From positions 733,317 to 797,316 of the forward strand of contig NZ_JH921517.1 in assembly GCF_000299035.1 (NCBI RefSeq): a DNA stretch of 64,000 nt, given 5' to 3'. The translations under genes were made by a program, and so were the position numbers. Below the pieces are notes generated by a model, which did not search any database, had not been told where the DNA came from, and saw only the letters and a program-made list of their open reading frames with translations. Shown here piece by piece: positions 9,680-19,103 of the stretch. How positions within the stretch are numbered: position 1 is the stretch's first letter; each line of letters opens with the position of its first letter. Source of the DNA: Bacillus bingmayongensis. Lineage in GTDB: Bacteria; Bacillota; Bacilli; Bacillales; Bacillaceae_G.

Positions 9680-10393
9680 ATGACAAAGTTTGCGTTAGTG
9701 ACTGGAGGAAGCGGTGGAATCGGCTCCGCAATTTCAAAACAATTAGTTGAAGATGGGTATACGGTGTATGTTCATTACAACAAGAGTGAAGAGAAAATAA
9801 AAGAATTAAAGCTAGAGCTTGGTGCAATTATTCCAGTTCAAGCTAATTTGGCAATAGCAGATGGCGTGCAAAAGCTATGGGAACAAATACATCATCCTAT
9901 TGATGTGATTGTGTATGCAGCTGGAAAGAGTATATTTGGTTTGGCGACAGATGTGACAAATGGGCAATTGAATGAAATGGTGGAATTGCAAGTGAAGAGT
10001 GTCTATAATCTTCTTTCACTCGCGCTTCCATCGATGATTCGCCTCAGAAGTGGGAATATCGTTGTTATTTCATCTATATGGGGACAAGTAGGAGCGTCTT
10101 GTGAGGTGCTATATTCTATGGTAAAAGGTGCACAAAATTCTTATGTGAAAGCACTCGCAAAAGAGGTTGCACTAAGTGGTATACGTGTAAATGCAGTGGC
10201 ACCAGGAGCAATAGAGACAGAAATGTTAAGCGTGTTTTCAGAAGAGGACAAGAAAGGAATTGCAGAAGAAATTCCAGTTGGAAGGATTGGATTTCCAGAA
10301 GAAGTCGCAAAAACTGTTTCTTTCCTAGTATCATCAGGGGCTTCGTATATAACAGGGCAAATTATTGGGGTGAATGGTGGCTGGCATTGTTAA
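9680..10393 (+). CDS. ymfI: SDR reductase YmfI (EF-P 5-aminopentanone reductase)
   Basis: This is a short-chain dehydrogenase of 237 residues. It has the NAD(P) motif TGGSGGIGSAI near the N-terminus and the catalytic S...YxxxK set (VVISSIWG, LYSMVKGAQNSY). It ends in GGASYITGQ-like SDR sequence and GVNGGW. The family member in Bacillus reduces 5-aminopentanone to 5-aminopentanol on the EF-P lysine. ATG 9680 is preceded by AGAGGAAAGAGGA; an upstream in-frame ATG at 9644 lacks a ribosome site. It fits functionally with ymfF and ymfH upstream. Confidence 0.88.
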   Translation: MTKFALVTGGSGGIGSAISKQLVEDGYTVYVHYNKSEEKIKELKLELGAIIPVQANLAIADGVQKLWEQIHHPIDVIVYAAGKSIFGLATDVTNGQLNEMVELQVKSVYNLLSLALPSMIRLRSGNIVVISSIWGQVGASCEVLYSMVKGAQNSYVKALAKEVALSGIRVNAVAPGAIETEMLSVFSEEDKKGIAEEIPVGRIGFPEEVAKTVSFLVSSGASYITGQIIGVNGGWHC

Positions 10394-10399
10394 AATAAA

Positions 10400-10434
10400 A
10401 ATTTGTACATAAAAAATAAGAAATTGTACAAATT
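10400..10434 (+). repeat. Inverted repeat before ymfJ
   Basis: AATTTGTAC (10400-10408) and GTACAAATT (10426-10434) are perfect 9-base arms with a 17-base spacer. It could be an operator, or a promoter whose TTGTAC and TACAAA boxes happen to be symmetric. Confidence 0.5.
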
Positions 10435-10472
10435 AAGCATGATTCTATTACTTAATAGTGAGGTGCTTAATC

Positions 10473-10721
10473 ATGTCAGTACTAGATAATTTTGACCAGT
10501 GGAAAAGCTTTTTAGGAGAGCGCTTAGAACAGGCGCAAGGAAAAGGACTTGATGGTGGTGCAGTTTCAGATATGGCATTCCGTGTAGGTGATTATTTGGC
10601 AAATGAAGTAGAGGCGCGAAATGATCAAGAAAAATTATTAGCGGAGCTTTGGAAAGTCGCTGATGAACAAGAACAACATACAATCGCTAATTTAATGGTA
10701 AAGTTTGTGCAACATAAGTAA
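10473..10721 (+). CDS. ymfJ: DUF3243 small protein YmfJ
   Basis: This is an 82-residue soluble protein, all-helical in appearance, matching the DUF3243 family (MSVLDNFDQWKSFLG... GDYLANEVEARNDQEKLL). Function is unknown. ATG 10473 follows GAGGTG; an earlier in-frame start at 10458 has no ribosome site. It has its own terminator, so it is probably monocistronic between ymfI and ymfK. Confidence 0.85.
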   Translation: MSVLDNFDQWKSFLGERLEQAQGKGLDGGAVSDMAFRVGDYLANEVEARNDQEKLLAELWKVADEQEQHTIANLMVKFVQHK

Positions 10722-10752
10722 AAAAAGAGAGGAGAAAATCCTCTCTTTTTTT
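10722..10752 (+). terminator. Terminator of ymfJ
   Basis: AAAAAGAGAGGA and TCCTCTCTTTTT form a perfect stem with a T run, directly after the stop codon. Confidence 0.9.
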
Positions 10753-10859
10753 TAGGTATTGAAAATACCATGCTTCAATTATACATTTATCTTCCCTATT
10801 AACGTAAAATCATATAATATAGTACGTAGGTGTAAAGTAAGCAAGGGGAGTGACGTCTG

Positions 10860-11645
10860 ATGATTGAATGGTATTTTGAATATGAAATACATAAAAACCG
10901 ACCTGGCTTGCTTGGTGACGTTTCTTCGTTAATCGGTATGCTTGGCATTAATATTGTCACAATTAATGGTGTAGATAATGCTCGGCGTGGACTGTTGCTT
11001 ATGTGTGATAATCAAGAGCAAATCTCTAGACTTGAATCAATTTTGAATACGATGGATAATATAACGGTAACGAAATATCGTCCGCCAAAGCTCAGAGATA
11101 GGTTGGCAGTTAGGCACGGTAGGTACATACAGCGAGATGCAGATGATAAGAAGACATTTCGTTTTGTGCGTGATGAATTGGGTTTACTCGTTGATTTTAT
11201 GGCAGAAATAATGAAAAAAGAAGGACATAAACTCATCGGGATAAGAGGGATGCCTCGCGTTGGAAAAACAGAATCTATCGTTGCTGCAAGCGTTTGTGCA
11301 AATAAGCGTTGGCTTTTTGTTTCGTCTACTCTTATTAAGCAAACTGTACGCAGTCAACTGATTGAAGATGAGTATAGTGACGACAATATTTTTATATTAG
11401 ATGGCATTGTTTCAACAAAGCGTGCAAATGAAAGACATTGGCAACTTGTTCGTGAAATTATGAGATTACCTGCAACTAAAGTCGTCGAACATCCAGATGT
11501 ATTTGTGAGTCAATCAGAATATACACTTGATGATTTTGATTATATTATTGAATTGCGTAACGATTATGATGAAGAAATTCAATATAATTTAGTAGATGAA
11601 ATTGAGCAAGGAACGCAAAATAATTTCTCTATGTTTGACTTTTAA
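10860..11645 (+). CDS. ymfK: DUF3388 protein YmfK
   Basis: This is a 261-residue cytosolic protein. The first 75 residues look like an ACT-type regulatory domain (HKNRPGLLGDVSSLIGMLGI). The rest is the DUF3388 region with a possible P-loop-like stretch GMPRVGKTE, so nucleotide binding is conceivable but unproven. Start ATG 10860 follows AAGGGGAGTGACG. It precedes the rodZ-like gene by about 20 bases and the two are probably co-transcribed. Confidence 0.82.
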   Translation: MIEWYFEYEIHKNRPGLLGDVSSLIGMLGINIVTINGVDNARRGLLLMCDNQEQISRLESILNTMDNITVTKYRPPKLRDRLAVRHGRYIQRDADDKKTFRFVRDELGLLVDFMAEIMKKEGHKLIGIRGMPRVGKTESIVAASVCANKRWLFVSSTLIKQTVRSQLIEDEYSDDNIFILDGIVSTKRANERHWQLVREIMRLPATKVVEHPDVFVSQSEYTLDDFDYIIELRNDYDEEIQYNLVDEIEQGTQNNFSMFDF

Positions 11646-11666
11646 GGAAATATTGAGGTGTTAGCA

Positions 11667-12569
11667 GTGACGGAATTAGGACAAAAGCTGAAGGAAGCAA
11701 GAGAAGCGAAAGGCTTGTCTATTGATCAGCTACATGAGGTTACGAAAATTCAAAAACGTTATTTAGTAACAATTGAAGAGGGCGATTATAGTATATTGCC
11801 CGGTGCATTTTATGCACGTGCATTTATTAAACAATATGCGGATGCGGTTGGTCTGAACGGAGAAGAGTTACTTGTAGAGTATCAGAGTATAATACCACAA
11901 TCTGAGTCTCATGATGTACCACAAGTATCAACAAGTCAAAAGACACAAGAAACCATGCAAAAAGCAGCATCGCTTCCAATAGCAGATCATATGCCTAAAA
12001 TATTGATTGCATTATTGGTAATTGCAGTAGGGGTAGCTGTGTGGTTTATTTTCCAATGGTTAGCTGGAAAAGATGAAGGGCAAGTAAAACAAACGAAAAG
12101 TGAACAAATAGAAGTACAGAAGGCGAAAAATTCTCCGCTGGATCAAAAGGAAGAAGATGTAAAAGCAGAAGAATCTAAAAAAGAAGAACCAAAGAAAGAA
12201 GAAACACCAGCGCAACAACCGCCTGATGGACAAGAAGAAGTGAAGGTTGTTGGAACAAGTGGTAAGGTATCTACTTTGGAAATTCATAATAATAAAGCAC
12301 TGGAGTTAGAAATTACAGCGAAGGGTGCAAGTTATGTAGATGTTAAAAATGAAGGTGGAAATGTCATTTTTAATGGTACACTTCAAGAAGGTCAAACAGA
12401 GAAACATGATTTAACAACAGCAAAAGAAGTACTTCTCAACATTGGAAGTGCACCGAATGTTGAAATTAAACTGAATGGCCAAGTTGTTGCTTTCCCACTA
12501 GATCCAGAAAAGGAATATCACCAAAGATTAGTGATTAAAAATCTAGGGGTAGGGCAACCTGCACAATAA
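11667..12569 (+). CDS. RodZ-like cell-shape protein YmfM
   Basis: This is a membrane-anchored helix-turn-helix protein of the RodZ family, 300 residues. Residues 1-65 form the HTH_25 domain (LGQKLKEAREAKGLSIDQL), which in RodZ binds MreB. A single membrane segment (KILIALLVIAVGVAVWFIF) lies around 110-130, then a Lys/Glu/Gln-rich linker, then an external DUF4115 domain (VDVKNEGGNVIFNGTLQEG). GTG 11667 was chosen because GAGGTG sits six bases upstream; the alternative GTG at 11658 overlaps that site. It belongs with pgsA downstream, the usual Bacillus order. Confidence 0.85.
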   Translation: MTELGQKLKEAREAKGLSIDQLHEVTKIQKRYLVTIEEGDYSILPGAFYARAFIKQYADAVGLNGEELLVEYQSIIPQSESHDVPQVSTSQKTQETMQKAASLPIADHMPKILIALLVIAVGVAVWFIFQWLAGKDEGQVKQTKSEQIEVQKAKNSPLDQKEEDVKAEESKKEEPKKEETPAQQPPDGQEEVKVVGTSGKVSTLEIHNNKALELEITAKGASYVDVKNEGGNVIFNGTLQEGQTEKHDLTTAKEVLLNIGSAPNVEIKLNGQVVAFPLDPEKEYHQRLVIKNLGVGQPAQ

Positions 12570-12570
12570 C

Positions 12571-12595
12571 AGTCATCGCTTCGATGACTTTTTTC
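12571..12595 (+). terminator. Terminator after ymfM
   Basis: AGTCATCG and CGATGACT pair around CTT and are followed by six T. Confidence 0.85.
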
Positions 12596-12633
12596 CAATG
12601 AACAAATGTTTTTGACATGATGGAGGAATAGCT

Positions 12634-13212
12634 GTGAATTTACCAAATAAAATTACAATATCTCGAATCTGCTTAATTCCAATTTTTTTAGTAATTATGT
12701 TAGCTCCTTTTAACTGGGGAACATATACAGTTGGAAATGTAGATTTACCAATTCAACATTTAGTAGGAGCGATCATTTTTATTATTGCTTCAGCTACAGA
12801 TTGGATTGATGGACATTATGCAAGAAAACACAACCAAGTGACGAATTTAGGGAAGTTTTTAGATCCATTAGCAGACAAATTATTAGTATCTGCAGCGTTA
12901 ATTACACTTGTAGATTTACATTATGTAGCAACATGGATAGCGATTGTTATTATTAGTCGTGAATTTGCAGTTACAGGGCTTCGCCTTGTGTTGGCTGGTA
13001 CAGGAGAAGTAGCTGCTGCGAAAATGCCTGGTAAAATAAAAATGTGGATGCAAGTAGTTGCGATTTCTGCATATTTACTTCACGATGTACCATTAAATTT
13101 AATTCATATTCCAGTTGCAGAGATTACAATATGGATTGCACTTATTTTTACGATTATTTCAGGATGGGATTATTTCTGGAAAAATAGAGCTGTGTTTAAG
13201 AATTCAAAATAA
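12634..13212 (+). CDS. pgsA: CDP-diacylglycerol--glycerol-3-phosphate 3-phosphatidyltransferase
   Basis: This enzyme makes phosphatidylglycerol phosphate from CDP-diacylglycerol and glycerol-3-phosphate at the membrane, the committed step to phosphatidylglycerol. The CDP-alcohol phosphotransferase signature is complete: DWIDGHYAR followed by [10 protein letters not shown]. It has 192 residues and several membrane segments, normal for PgsA. GTG 12634 is preceded by TGGAGGAATA. It lies between ymfM and cinA, as in other bacilli. Confidence 0.95.
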   Translation: MNLPNKITISRICLIPIFLVIMLAPFNWGTYTVGNVDLPIQHLVGAIIFIIASATDWIDGHYARKHNQVTNLGKFLDPLADKLLVSAALITLVDLHYVATWIAIVIISREFAVTGLRLVLAGTGEVAAAKMPGKIKMWMQVVAISAYLLHDVPLNLIHIPVAEITIWIALIFTIISGWDYFWKNRAVFKNSK

Positions 13213-13232
13213 CAGCTTATGGGGGAATCGGA

Positions 13233-14471
13233 ATGAATGCCGAAATTATTGCGGTTGGAACAGAATTGTTACTCGGACAAATTACAAATACAAATGCAAA
13301 GTTTTTATCGGAAAAGTTAGCTTCCATTGGAATTAATGTGTATTATCATACTGTTGTGGGTGATAATAATCATCGTTTACAAGAAGCGATTCAAATTGCT
13401 GAGAAGCGTGCAGATATACTCATTTTTACTGGTGGATTAGGACCGACAAAAGATGATTTAACGAAAGAAACAATTGCGTCAACTTTACAAGAAGAACTTG
13501 TTTATGATGAAGTGGCATTAACGTCAATTGGTGAGTATTTTAAACGTACAGGACGCGAGTTCACAGAAAATAATAAGAAACAAGCACTTGTTTTAAAAGG
13601 GTCGACTGTATTTGCAAATGATCATGGTATGGCTCCGGGTATGGGGTTAGCTAAGAACGAGAAGGTTTATATTCTATTACCAGGACCGCCAAAAGAAATG
13701 AAACCGATGTATACAAATTACGTAGAGCCATTTTTACGTAACTTTACAACTGAAGAGCATATATATTCCCGTGTTCTTCGCTTTTTCGGCATTGGAGAAT
13801 CCCAACTGGAAGTGAAAGTTCAAGACTTAATTGACGGGCAAACGAATCCAACAATTGCTCCGTTAGCTTCAGATGGAGAAGTAACGCTTCGTTTGACCGC
13901 TAAACATCAGGATGTAAAAAAAGCGGAAATGCTCATTCAACATGTAGAAGATTTGATCTTAGAACGAGTAGGGGAATTTTTCTACGGATATAATCAAGAT
14001 TTTCTTCATAATAAAGCAATTGATTTATTGAAGAAAAAAGATTTAACTTTAGCGTGTGCGGAAAGTTTAACGGGCGGTCTGTTTGGAAATCAAGTAACAG
14101 AAAATGCCGGCGTATCTTCTGTGTTTAAAGGCGGCGTGATTTGCTATCATAACCATGTGAAACAACATGTTTTACAAGTACCTGAAGAAACACTACAAAC
14201 GGTCGGTGCTGTTAGCGAACAATGTGCTCGTTATCTTGCTGAAAATGTTAAAATACTTTTAAAAGCAGATATCGGAATTAGTTTCACTGGAGTAGCAGGG
14301 CCGGATGCTTCGGAAAATAAAGAACCAGGGACTGTATTTGTTGGGTTAGCGATAAAGGGTGAACCGACAGTAGTATTTCCTCTTAAATTGAGTGGAAGTC
14401 GTCAGCAAATAAGAGAACGCTCTACAAAATATGGATTTTATCATTTATATAAAAAACTAGAAGAGATGTGA
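13233..14471 (+). CDS. cinA: CinA, competence/damage-inducible and NMN-deamidase protein
   Basis: This is a two-domain protein of 412 residues. The N-terminal MoaB/MogA-like domain ([29 protein letters not shown]) is joined to the C-terminal CinA domain ([17 protein letters not shown]), which in characterised homologues removes the amide from nicotinamide mononucleotide. It lies directly upstream of recA, an order conserved in Gram-positive bacteria and linked to competence. GGGGGAATCGG precedes ATG 13233. Confidence 0.93.
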   Translation: MNAEIIAVGTELLLGQITNTNAKFLSEKLASIGINVYYHTVVGDNNHRLQEAIQIAEKRADILIFTGGLGPTKDDLTKETIASTLQEELVYDEVALTSIGEYFKRTGREFTENNKKQALVLKGSTVFANDHGMAPGMGLAKNEKVYILLPGPPKEMKPMYTNYVEPFLRNFTTEEHIYSRVLRFFGIGESQLEVKVQDLIDGQTNPTIAPLASDGEVTLRLTAKHQDVKKAEMLIQHVEDLILERVGEFFYGYNQDFLHNKAIDLLKKKDLTLACAESLTGGLFGNQVTENAGVSSVFKGGVICYHNHVKQHVLQVPEETLQTVGAVSEQCARYLAENVKILLKADIGISFTGVAGPDASENKEPGTVFVGLAIKGEPTVVFPLKLSGSRQQIRERSTKYGFYHLYKKLEEM

Positions 14472-14489
14472 GTTTCTTCTAGTTTTTTT
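14455..14489 (+). terminator. Terminator of cinA
   Basis: AACTAGAAGA (inside the last codons) pairs with TCTTCTAGTT and runs into seven T. It separates cinA from the recA promoter. Confidence 0.85.
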
Positions 14490-14529
14490 GTGGGGAAAAA
14501 TGAAAGATTTTCCATGGAAAACAAAAAAA

Positions 14530-14543
14530 CGAATAAATGTTCG
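14530..14543 (+). promoter_or_regulatory. LexA (SOS) box of recA
   Basis: CGAATAAATGTTCG closely matches the Bacillus LexA operator CGAACNNNNGTTCG, with one arm base changed. It sits seven bases before the -35 element of recA. Confidence 0.85.
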
Positions 14544-14550
14544 ATTTTTG

Positions 14551-14580
14551 TTGGCAAATTGATATAGAAATAGGTATAAT
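14551..14580 (+). promoter_or_regulatory. recA promoter
   Basis: TTGGCA (14551-14556) and TATAAT (14575-14580) have an 18-base spacer. The start would lie about 25 bases before the recA ATG. Confidence 0.8.
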
Positions 14581-14613
14581 AAGATTAGCAATTCAGTTAA
14601 GGAGGAATTTTGA

Positions 14614-15645
14614 ATGAGTGATCGTCAAGCGGCATTAGATATGGCGTTAAAACAAATAGAGAAGCAATTTGGTAAAGGTTCAATTATGAAATTAGGAGAA
14701 CAGGCAGAACGTAGAGTTTCTACGGTGCCAAGCGGTTCGTTAGCACTTGATGTAGCTTTAGGTGTTGGTGGTTACCCAAGAGGGCGTATTATTGAAATCT
14801 ACGGACCTGAAAGTTCAGGTAAAACAACGGTTTCCTTACATGCGATTGCAGAAGTGCAACGTCAAGGTGGACAAGCAGCATTTATTGATGCGGAACATGC
14901 AATGGATCCGGTATATGCACAAAAGTTAGGTGTTAATATTGATGAGCTACTATTATCACAGCCTGATACAGGAGAACAAGGTCTAGAAATTGCAGAAGCA
15001 TTAGTACGAAGCGGTGCAATTGATATTATCGTAATTGACTCTGTAGCGGCTCTTGTACCAAAAGCGGAAATCGAAGGGGAAATGGGTGACTCTCACGTTG
15101 GTTTACAAGCACGTTTAATGTCACAAGCACTTCGTAAGCTTTCTGGTGCGATTAACAAATCAAAAACAATTGCAATCTTTATTAACCAAATTCGTGAAAA
15201 AGTTGGGGTTATGTTCGGGAACCCAGAAACAACTCCAGGTGGTCGTGCGTTGAAATTCTATTCAACAGTTCGTCTTGAAGTGCGTCGCGCTGAGCAATTA
15301 AAGCAAGGTAACGACATTGTTGGTAACAAAACAAAAGTAAAAGTAGTAAAAAATAAAGTAGCACCTCCTTTCCGTGTTGCTGAAGTTGATATTATGTACG
15401 GAGAAGGAATTTCAAGAGAAGGCGAAATTTTAGATATGGCTTCTGAACTTGATATCGTTCAAAAAAGTGGCGCTTGGTATTCTTATAATGAGGAACGTTT
15501 AGGACAAGGGCGCGAGAATGCAAAACAATTCTTAAAAGAAAACCCAGAATTAAGAGATGAAATTGCATTCTTTATTCGTGAGCATCATGGTATTGGTGAA
15601 GCTGCTGCTTCTGAAAACTTAGAAGAAAGTACTCTTCTGGATTAA
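14614..15645 (+). CDS. recA: Recombinase RecA
   Basis: This is the ATP-dependent strand-exchange protein that also triggers LexA self-cleavage. It has 343 residues with Walker [33 protein letters not shown] and the L2 loop region [17 protein letters not shown]. The C-terminus is a normal acidic tail. The reading frame is uninterrupted; no intron is seen. AAGGAGG precedes ATG 14614, and a LexA box controls the promoter. Confidence 0.98.
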   Translation: MSDRQAALDMALKQIEKQFGKGSIMKLGEQAERRVSTVPSGSLALDVALGVGGYPRGRIIEIYGPESSGKTTVSLHAIAEVQRQGGQAAFIDAEHAMDPVYAQKLGVNIDELLLSQPDTGEQGLEIAEALVRSGAIDIIVIDSVAALVPKAEIEGEMGDSHVGLQARLMSQALRKLSGAINKSKTIAIFINQIREKVGVMFGNPETTPGGRALKFYSTVRLEVRRAEQLKQGNDIVGNKTKVKVVKNKVAPPFRVAEVDIMYGEGISREGEILDMASELDIVQKSGAWYSYNEERLGQGRENAKQFLKENPELRDEIAFFIREHHGIGEAAASENLEESTLLD

Positions 15646-15646
15646 T

Positions 15647-15676
15647 AAAAGACACGATTCCGTGTCTTTTATTTTT
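15647..15676 (+). terminator. Terminator of recA
   Basis: AAAAGACACG and CGTGTCTTTT pair around ATTC, followed by ATTTTTAT. Confidence 0.92.
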
Positions 15677-15829
15677 ATCCCACAATAATATGTAGCAAAA
15701 TCTTTCGTTAAGATCCTCTCGTTTGTTAGAACTGATTTGGTAAGGGTTGTCATCATTGGTGAATATAAACTTTCTTCGTTAAAAGAAGATTTACATGACA
15801 AAGGTAAAGAAAGTAAAAGTAGACAACGC

Positions 15830-15858
15830 TTGACAATGAAAAATGCGATAGATACAAT
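15830..15858 (+). promoter_or_regulatory. Sigma-A promoter of rny
   Basis: TTGACA (15830-15835) and TACAAT (15853-15858) are 17 bases apart. This leaves a leader of about 210 bases before the rny start codon. Confidence 0.8.
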
Positions 15859-15998
15859 GAGAATGTATATTTTTTCTTATATACGATACACTCTTCTCTA
15901 GAAGAGAAGTAACATTCGGAGTAGGTTCTATACCTTTTCGAAATAATAATATGACATTTTAATTGTGAAATGAAGAAAATCCCTTAAAAAAGCGGGGC

Positions 15999-16050
15999 GA
16001 CGGTCTTTGCTGTACGTTGCAAATCAATGTACATGCCGACAGTCTTTTTT
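15999..16050 (+). terminator. Terminator-like hairpin in the rny leader
   Basis: GACGGTC (15999-16005) pairs with GACAGTC (16038-16044) apart from the central base. An inner stem TGTAC/GTACA follows, and six T come directly after the outer stem. It ends 27 bases before the start codon and looks like an attenuator in the long leader of RNase Y mRNA. The stem is imperfect, so this is inference. Confidence 0.5.
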
Positions 16051-16076
16051 CATTCATAGCAAGGGGAGGTGAAATC

Positions 16077-17639
16077 ATGAGTAGTACAGTTTGGGTACTC
16101 ATCTCCATTTTGCTTGCAACAGTCGGTGCAGTTGTTGGCTTTTTTGTTCGAAAGTCTATTGCAGAAGCGAAGATTAATGGTGCAGCAAACGAAGCGAGAC
16201 GTATTTTAGAAGATGCAAATCGCGAAGCAGAGGCACTTAAGAAAGAAGCGCTTTTAGAAGCAAAGGATGAAATTCATACACTTCGTACAGAAGCTGAATT
16301 AGAAATTCGTGACCGTAGAAGCGAATTACAAAAACAAGAAAATCGTTTAATGCAAAAAGAAGAGAACCTTGATCGTAAAGACGAAACGCTCGATAAGCGC
16401 GAGCAAATGTTAGAAAAGAAAGAGGAATCTCTTGTAGCGAGACAACAACAGATTGAAGAGTTGGAAAGCAAAGTGGGAGAGTTAGTTCAAAAGCAACAAA
16501 CGGAATTAGAGCGCATTTCCAATCTGACACGCGAACAAGCGAAAGCAATCATTTTAGGGAAAGTGGAAAGTGAAATTTCTCATGAAATTGCCGTTATGGT
16601 AAAAGAAAGTGAAGTTCGTGCGAAAGAAGAGGCGGATAAGAAAGCAAAAGAGATTTTATCTCTTGCAATGCAAAGATGTGCAGCTGATCATGTTGCTGAA
16701 ACAACCGTTTCGGTTGTAAATCTTCCAAATGACGAAATGAAAGGACGTATCATCGGACGAGAAGGACGTAATATTCGTACGCTAGAAACGTTAACGGGTA
16801 TTGATCTTATTATTGATGATACGCCAGAAGCGGTAATCCTATCAGGATTTGATCCAATTCGTCGTGAAACTGCTCGTATCGCTCTTGATAAGCTCGTACA
16901 GGATGGGCGTATTCACCCAGCACGGATTGAGGAAATGGTTGAAAAGTCAAGACGTGAAGTGGATGAGTATATTCGTGAAGTGGGAGAACAAACGACATTT
17001 GAAGTAGGTGTACATGGATTACATCCAGATTTAATCAAAATTTTAGGTCGTTTGAAATTCCGTACAAGTTATGGTCAAAACGTGTTAAAACATTCTATGG
17101 AAGTAGCGTATTTAGCAGGGCTTATGGCAGCTGAGCTTGGCGAGGACGAAAAGTTAGCGAGACGTGCAGGTCTATTGCATGATATCGGAAAAGCAATTGA
17201 TCATGAAGTAGAGGGAAGTCACGTTGAAATTGGTGTTGAACTCGCAACGAAATATAAAGAGCATCCAGTTGTTATTAATAGTATCGCATCTCACCATGGT
17301 GATACAGAGCCAACTTCTATCATTGCCGTTTTAGTTGCAGCAGCGGATGCGTTATCAGCTGCAAGACCAGGAGCTCGTAGTGAGACACTGGAAAACTATA
17401 TTCGCCGTCTTGAAAAGTTAGAAGAGATTTCAGAATCCTATGAAGGAGTAGAGAAATCCTTTGCAATTCAAGCAGGACGCGAAGTTCGCATCTTGGTAAA
17501 ACCGGATACAATTGATGATTTAGAAGCTCATCGTTTAGCACGTGATATTCGAAAACGTATTGAAAATGAACTGGATTATCCAGGACATATTAAAGTAACA
17601 GTTATTCGTGAAACACGTGCAGTGGAATACGCAAAATAA
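16077..17639 (+). CDS. rny: Ribonuclease Y
   Basis: This is a membrane-anchored endoribonuclease that starts mRNA decay. One N-terminal membrane helix ([19 protein letters not shown]) is followed by a charged coiled coil over residues 30-190. Then come a KH domain ([15 protein letters not shown]) and an HD domain with [12 protein letters not shown]. The 520-residue length is standard. The start at 16077 follows AAGGGGAGGTG; an upstream in-frame ATG at 16017 lies inside the leader hairpin. ymdB follows, as in B. subtilis. Confidence 0.96.
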   Translation: MSSTVWVLISILLATVGAVVGFFVRKSIAEAKINGAANEARRILEDANREAEALKKEALLEAKDEIHTLRTEAELEIRDRRSELQKQENRLMQKEENLDRKDETLDKREQMLEKKEESLVARQQQIEELESKVGELVQKQQTELERISNLTREQAKAIILGKVESEISHEIAVMVKESEVRAKEEADKKAKEILSLAMQRCAADHVAETTVSVVNLPNDEMKGRIIGREGRNIRTLETLTGIDLIIDDTPEAVILSGFDPIRRETARIALDKLVQDGRIHPARIEEMVEKSRREVDEYIREVGEQTTFEVGVHGLHPDLIKILGRLKFRTSYGQNVLKHSMEVAYLAGLMAAELGEDEKLARRAGLLHDIGKAIDHEVEGSHVEIGVELATKYKEHPVVINSIASHHGDTEPTSIIAVLVAAADALSAARPGARSETLENYIRRLEKLEEISESYEGVEKSFAIQAGREVRILVKPDTIDDLEAHRLARDIRKRIENELDYPGHIKVTVIRETRAVEYAK

Positions 17640-17667
17640 AGTGGTGAAACACCACTTTATTTTTTTG
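17640..17667 (+). terminator. Terminator of rny
   Basis: AGTGGTG and CACCACT form a short stem around AAA, followed by a T run. Confidence 0.85.
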
Positions 17668-17837
17668 TGTTGGGATTGGGCAATATAAAATAAAACGCTT
17701 GCAAATCAGCTTTATCCAATTTCAATTCTAATTGGCTAGAATAGAAGAAAAGTTTAAATGAGCAGTTTGTTTTTCTTATAAGTGAATAGCTTGTAAGGTA
17801 GTAATAAAATAAGTAGTACATAGAAAGGGTAAGACAT

Positions 17838-18632
17838 ATGAGAATTTTATTTGTTGGAGATGTAGTAGGATCCCCTGGAAGAGGTATGATTCAACAATAC
17901 GTACCGGCGTTAAAAAAGAAATATACGCCTACAGTAACAATTATTAATGGAGAAAATGCTGCAGGTGGTCGTGGTATTACAGAGAAAATTTACCGAAACT
18001 TTTTAGAGTGTGGTGCACAAGCAGTTACGCTTGGGAATCATGCTTGGGATAACCGTGAAGTGTTTGAATTTATTGATGATGCAAAATATCTTGCAAGACC
18101 AGCCAATTTCCCAGAGGGAACACCAGGAAAAGGACTTATTTTTGTAAATTGTAACGGTACAGAAGTAGCGGTAATTAACTTACAAGGACGTACGTTCCTT
18201 CCGCCAATTGATTGTCCGTTCCGAAAAGTGGATGAATTAATTAACATTGCGAAAAAGCGCACAAATATTATCTTTATTGATTTTCATGCTGAGACAACAA
18301 GTGAAAAACAAGCACTTGGTTGGTACGTAGACGGACGTGCTACAGCGGTAGTAGGCACACATACGCATGTTCCAACAGCAGATAATCGTATTTTACCAAG
18401 CGGGACAGCTTACATTACAGATGTTGGAATGACTGGTCCATATGATGGGATTTTAGGTATGGATCGTGAAGCTGTACTGAAGAAGTTTTTAACGAATTTA
18501 CCTGTACGTTTTGAAGTAACAAATGGGAGAACGCAGTTAAGTGCAGTATTAATTGATGTGGATCCGAATACAGGAAAAGCGAAAAAAATTGAACGTATTT
18601 TAATCAATGATGATCAGCCATTTTTTGAATAA
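17838..18632 (+). CDS. ymdB: Phosphodiesterase YmdB
   Basis: This is a metallophosphoesterase of the YmdB family, 264 residues, needed in B. subtilis for biofilm and motility cell-fate decisions. Metal-binding motifs are visible: FVGDVVGSPGR, NGENAAGG, LGNHAWDN, DFHAETTSEK and VGTHTHVPTAD. The usual NHTWD reads NHAWD here, leaving the ligands intact. The gene has its own intergenic region behind the rny terminator and a GAAAGGGTAAG ribosome site. Confidence 0.92.
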   Translation: MRILFVGDVVGSPGRGMIQQYVPALKKKYTPTVTIINGENAAGGRGITEKIYRNFLECGAQAVTLGNHAWDNREVFEFIDDAKYLARPANFPEGTPGKGLIFVNCNGTEVAVINLQGRTFLPPIDCPFRKVDELINIAKKRTNIIFIDFHAETTSEKQALGWYVDGRATAVVGTHTHVPTADNRILPSGTAYITDVGMTGPYDGILGMDREAVLKKFLTNLPVRFEVTNGRTQLSAVLIDVDPNTGKAKKIERILINDDQPFFE

Positions 18633-18694
18633 TATTATTTAAAAGTTAGAAAAAACATTATATTTTAATTTTTTAGAAAAATTACAGAAATTTA

Positions 18695-18722
18695 GCAGGA
18701 ATACATGTCTTTCCTCGTGAAT
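18695..18722 (+). promoter_or_regulatory. Sigma-H-like promoter of spoVS
   Basis: GCAGGAATA (18695-18703), a 12-base spacer and CGTGAAT (18716-18722) match the sigma-H consensus RNAGGAWWW / RNNGAAT except for one base. spoVS of B. subtilis is a sigma-H gene, which supports the reading. Confidence 0.7.
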
Positions 18723-18780
18723 ATAAGTTAAAGTGAAATAATCGCTAATACTTTTTAAAGAAACGAGGAGGAAACGAGGA

Positions 18781-19041
18781 ATGGAAATATTAAAAGTTAA
18801 AGCAACTTCGGTCCCTAACTCTGTAGCCGGTGCACTTGCTGGAGTTATTCGCGAACGCGGAACAGCAGAAATCCAAGCTATTGGCGCAGGTGCATTAAAT
18901 CAAGCCGTGAAGGCAGTAGCAATTGCAAGAGGGTTTGTAGCGCCTAGTGGTTTGGATTTGATTTGTATCCCAGCTTTTACAGACATTATGATTGATGGTG
19001 AAGAACGTACAGCAATAAAATTAATTGTAGAACCTCGTTAA
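18781..19041 (+). CDS. spoVS: Stage V sporulation protein S
   Basis: This is an 86-residue Alba-like protein needed for spore coat and core maturation and acting early in sporulation control. The sequence is nearly family-consensus throughout (MEILKVKATSVPNSVAGALA, GAGALNQAVKA). It is preceded by a double GAGGA ribosome site and followed by a strong terminator. Confidence 0.96.
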   Translation: MEILKVKATSVPNSVAGALAGVIRERGTAEIQAIGAGALNQAVKAVAIARGFVAPSGLDLICIPAFTDIMIDGEERTAIKLIVEPR

Positions 19042-19046
19042 GTTTA

Positions 19047-19083
19047 AACAACCTGTTTGCTTTTATGCAAACAGGTTGTTTTT
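19047..19083 (+). terminator. Terminator of spoVS
   Basis: AACAACCTGTTTGC and GCAAACAGGTTGTT form 14 perfect pairs with a T run. It lies immediately before the dipeptidase ribosome site. Confidence 0.92.
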
Positions 19084-19103
19084 ATGGAGAAGGAGGAATA
19101 AAA

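Noticed and set aside
15861-15917. Three-way junction GAATGT/ACATTC with two inner hairpins at the start of the rny leader
   Set aside because: The predicted transcription start near 15865 removes most of the left arm, so the outer stem would not form in RNA.
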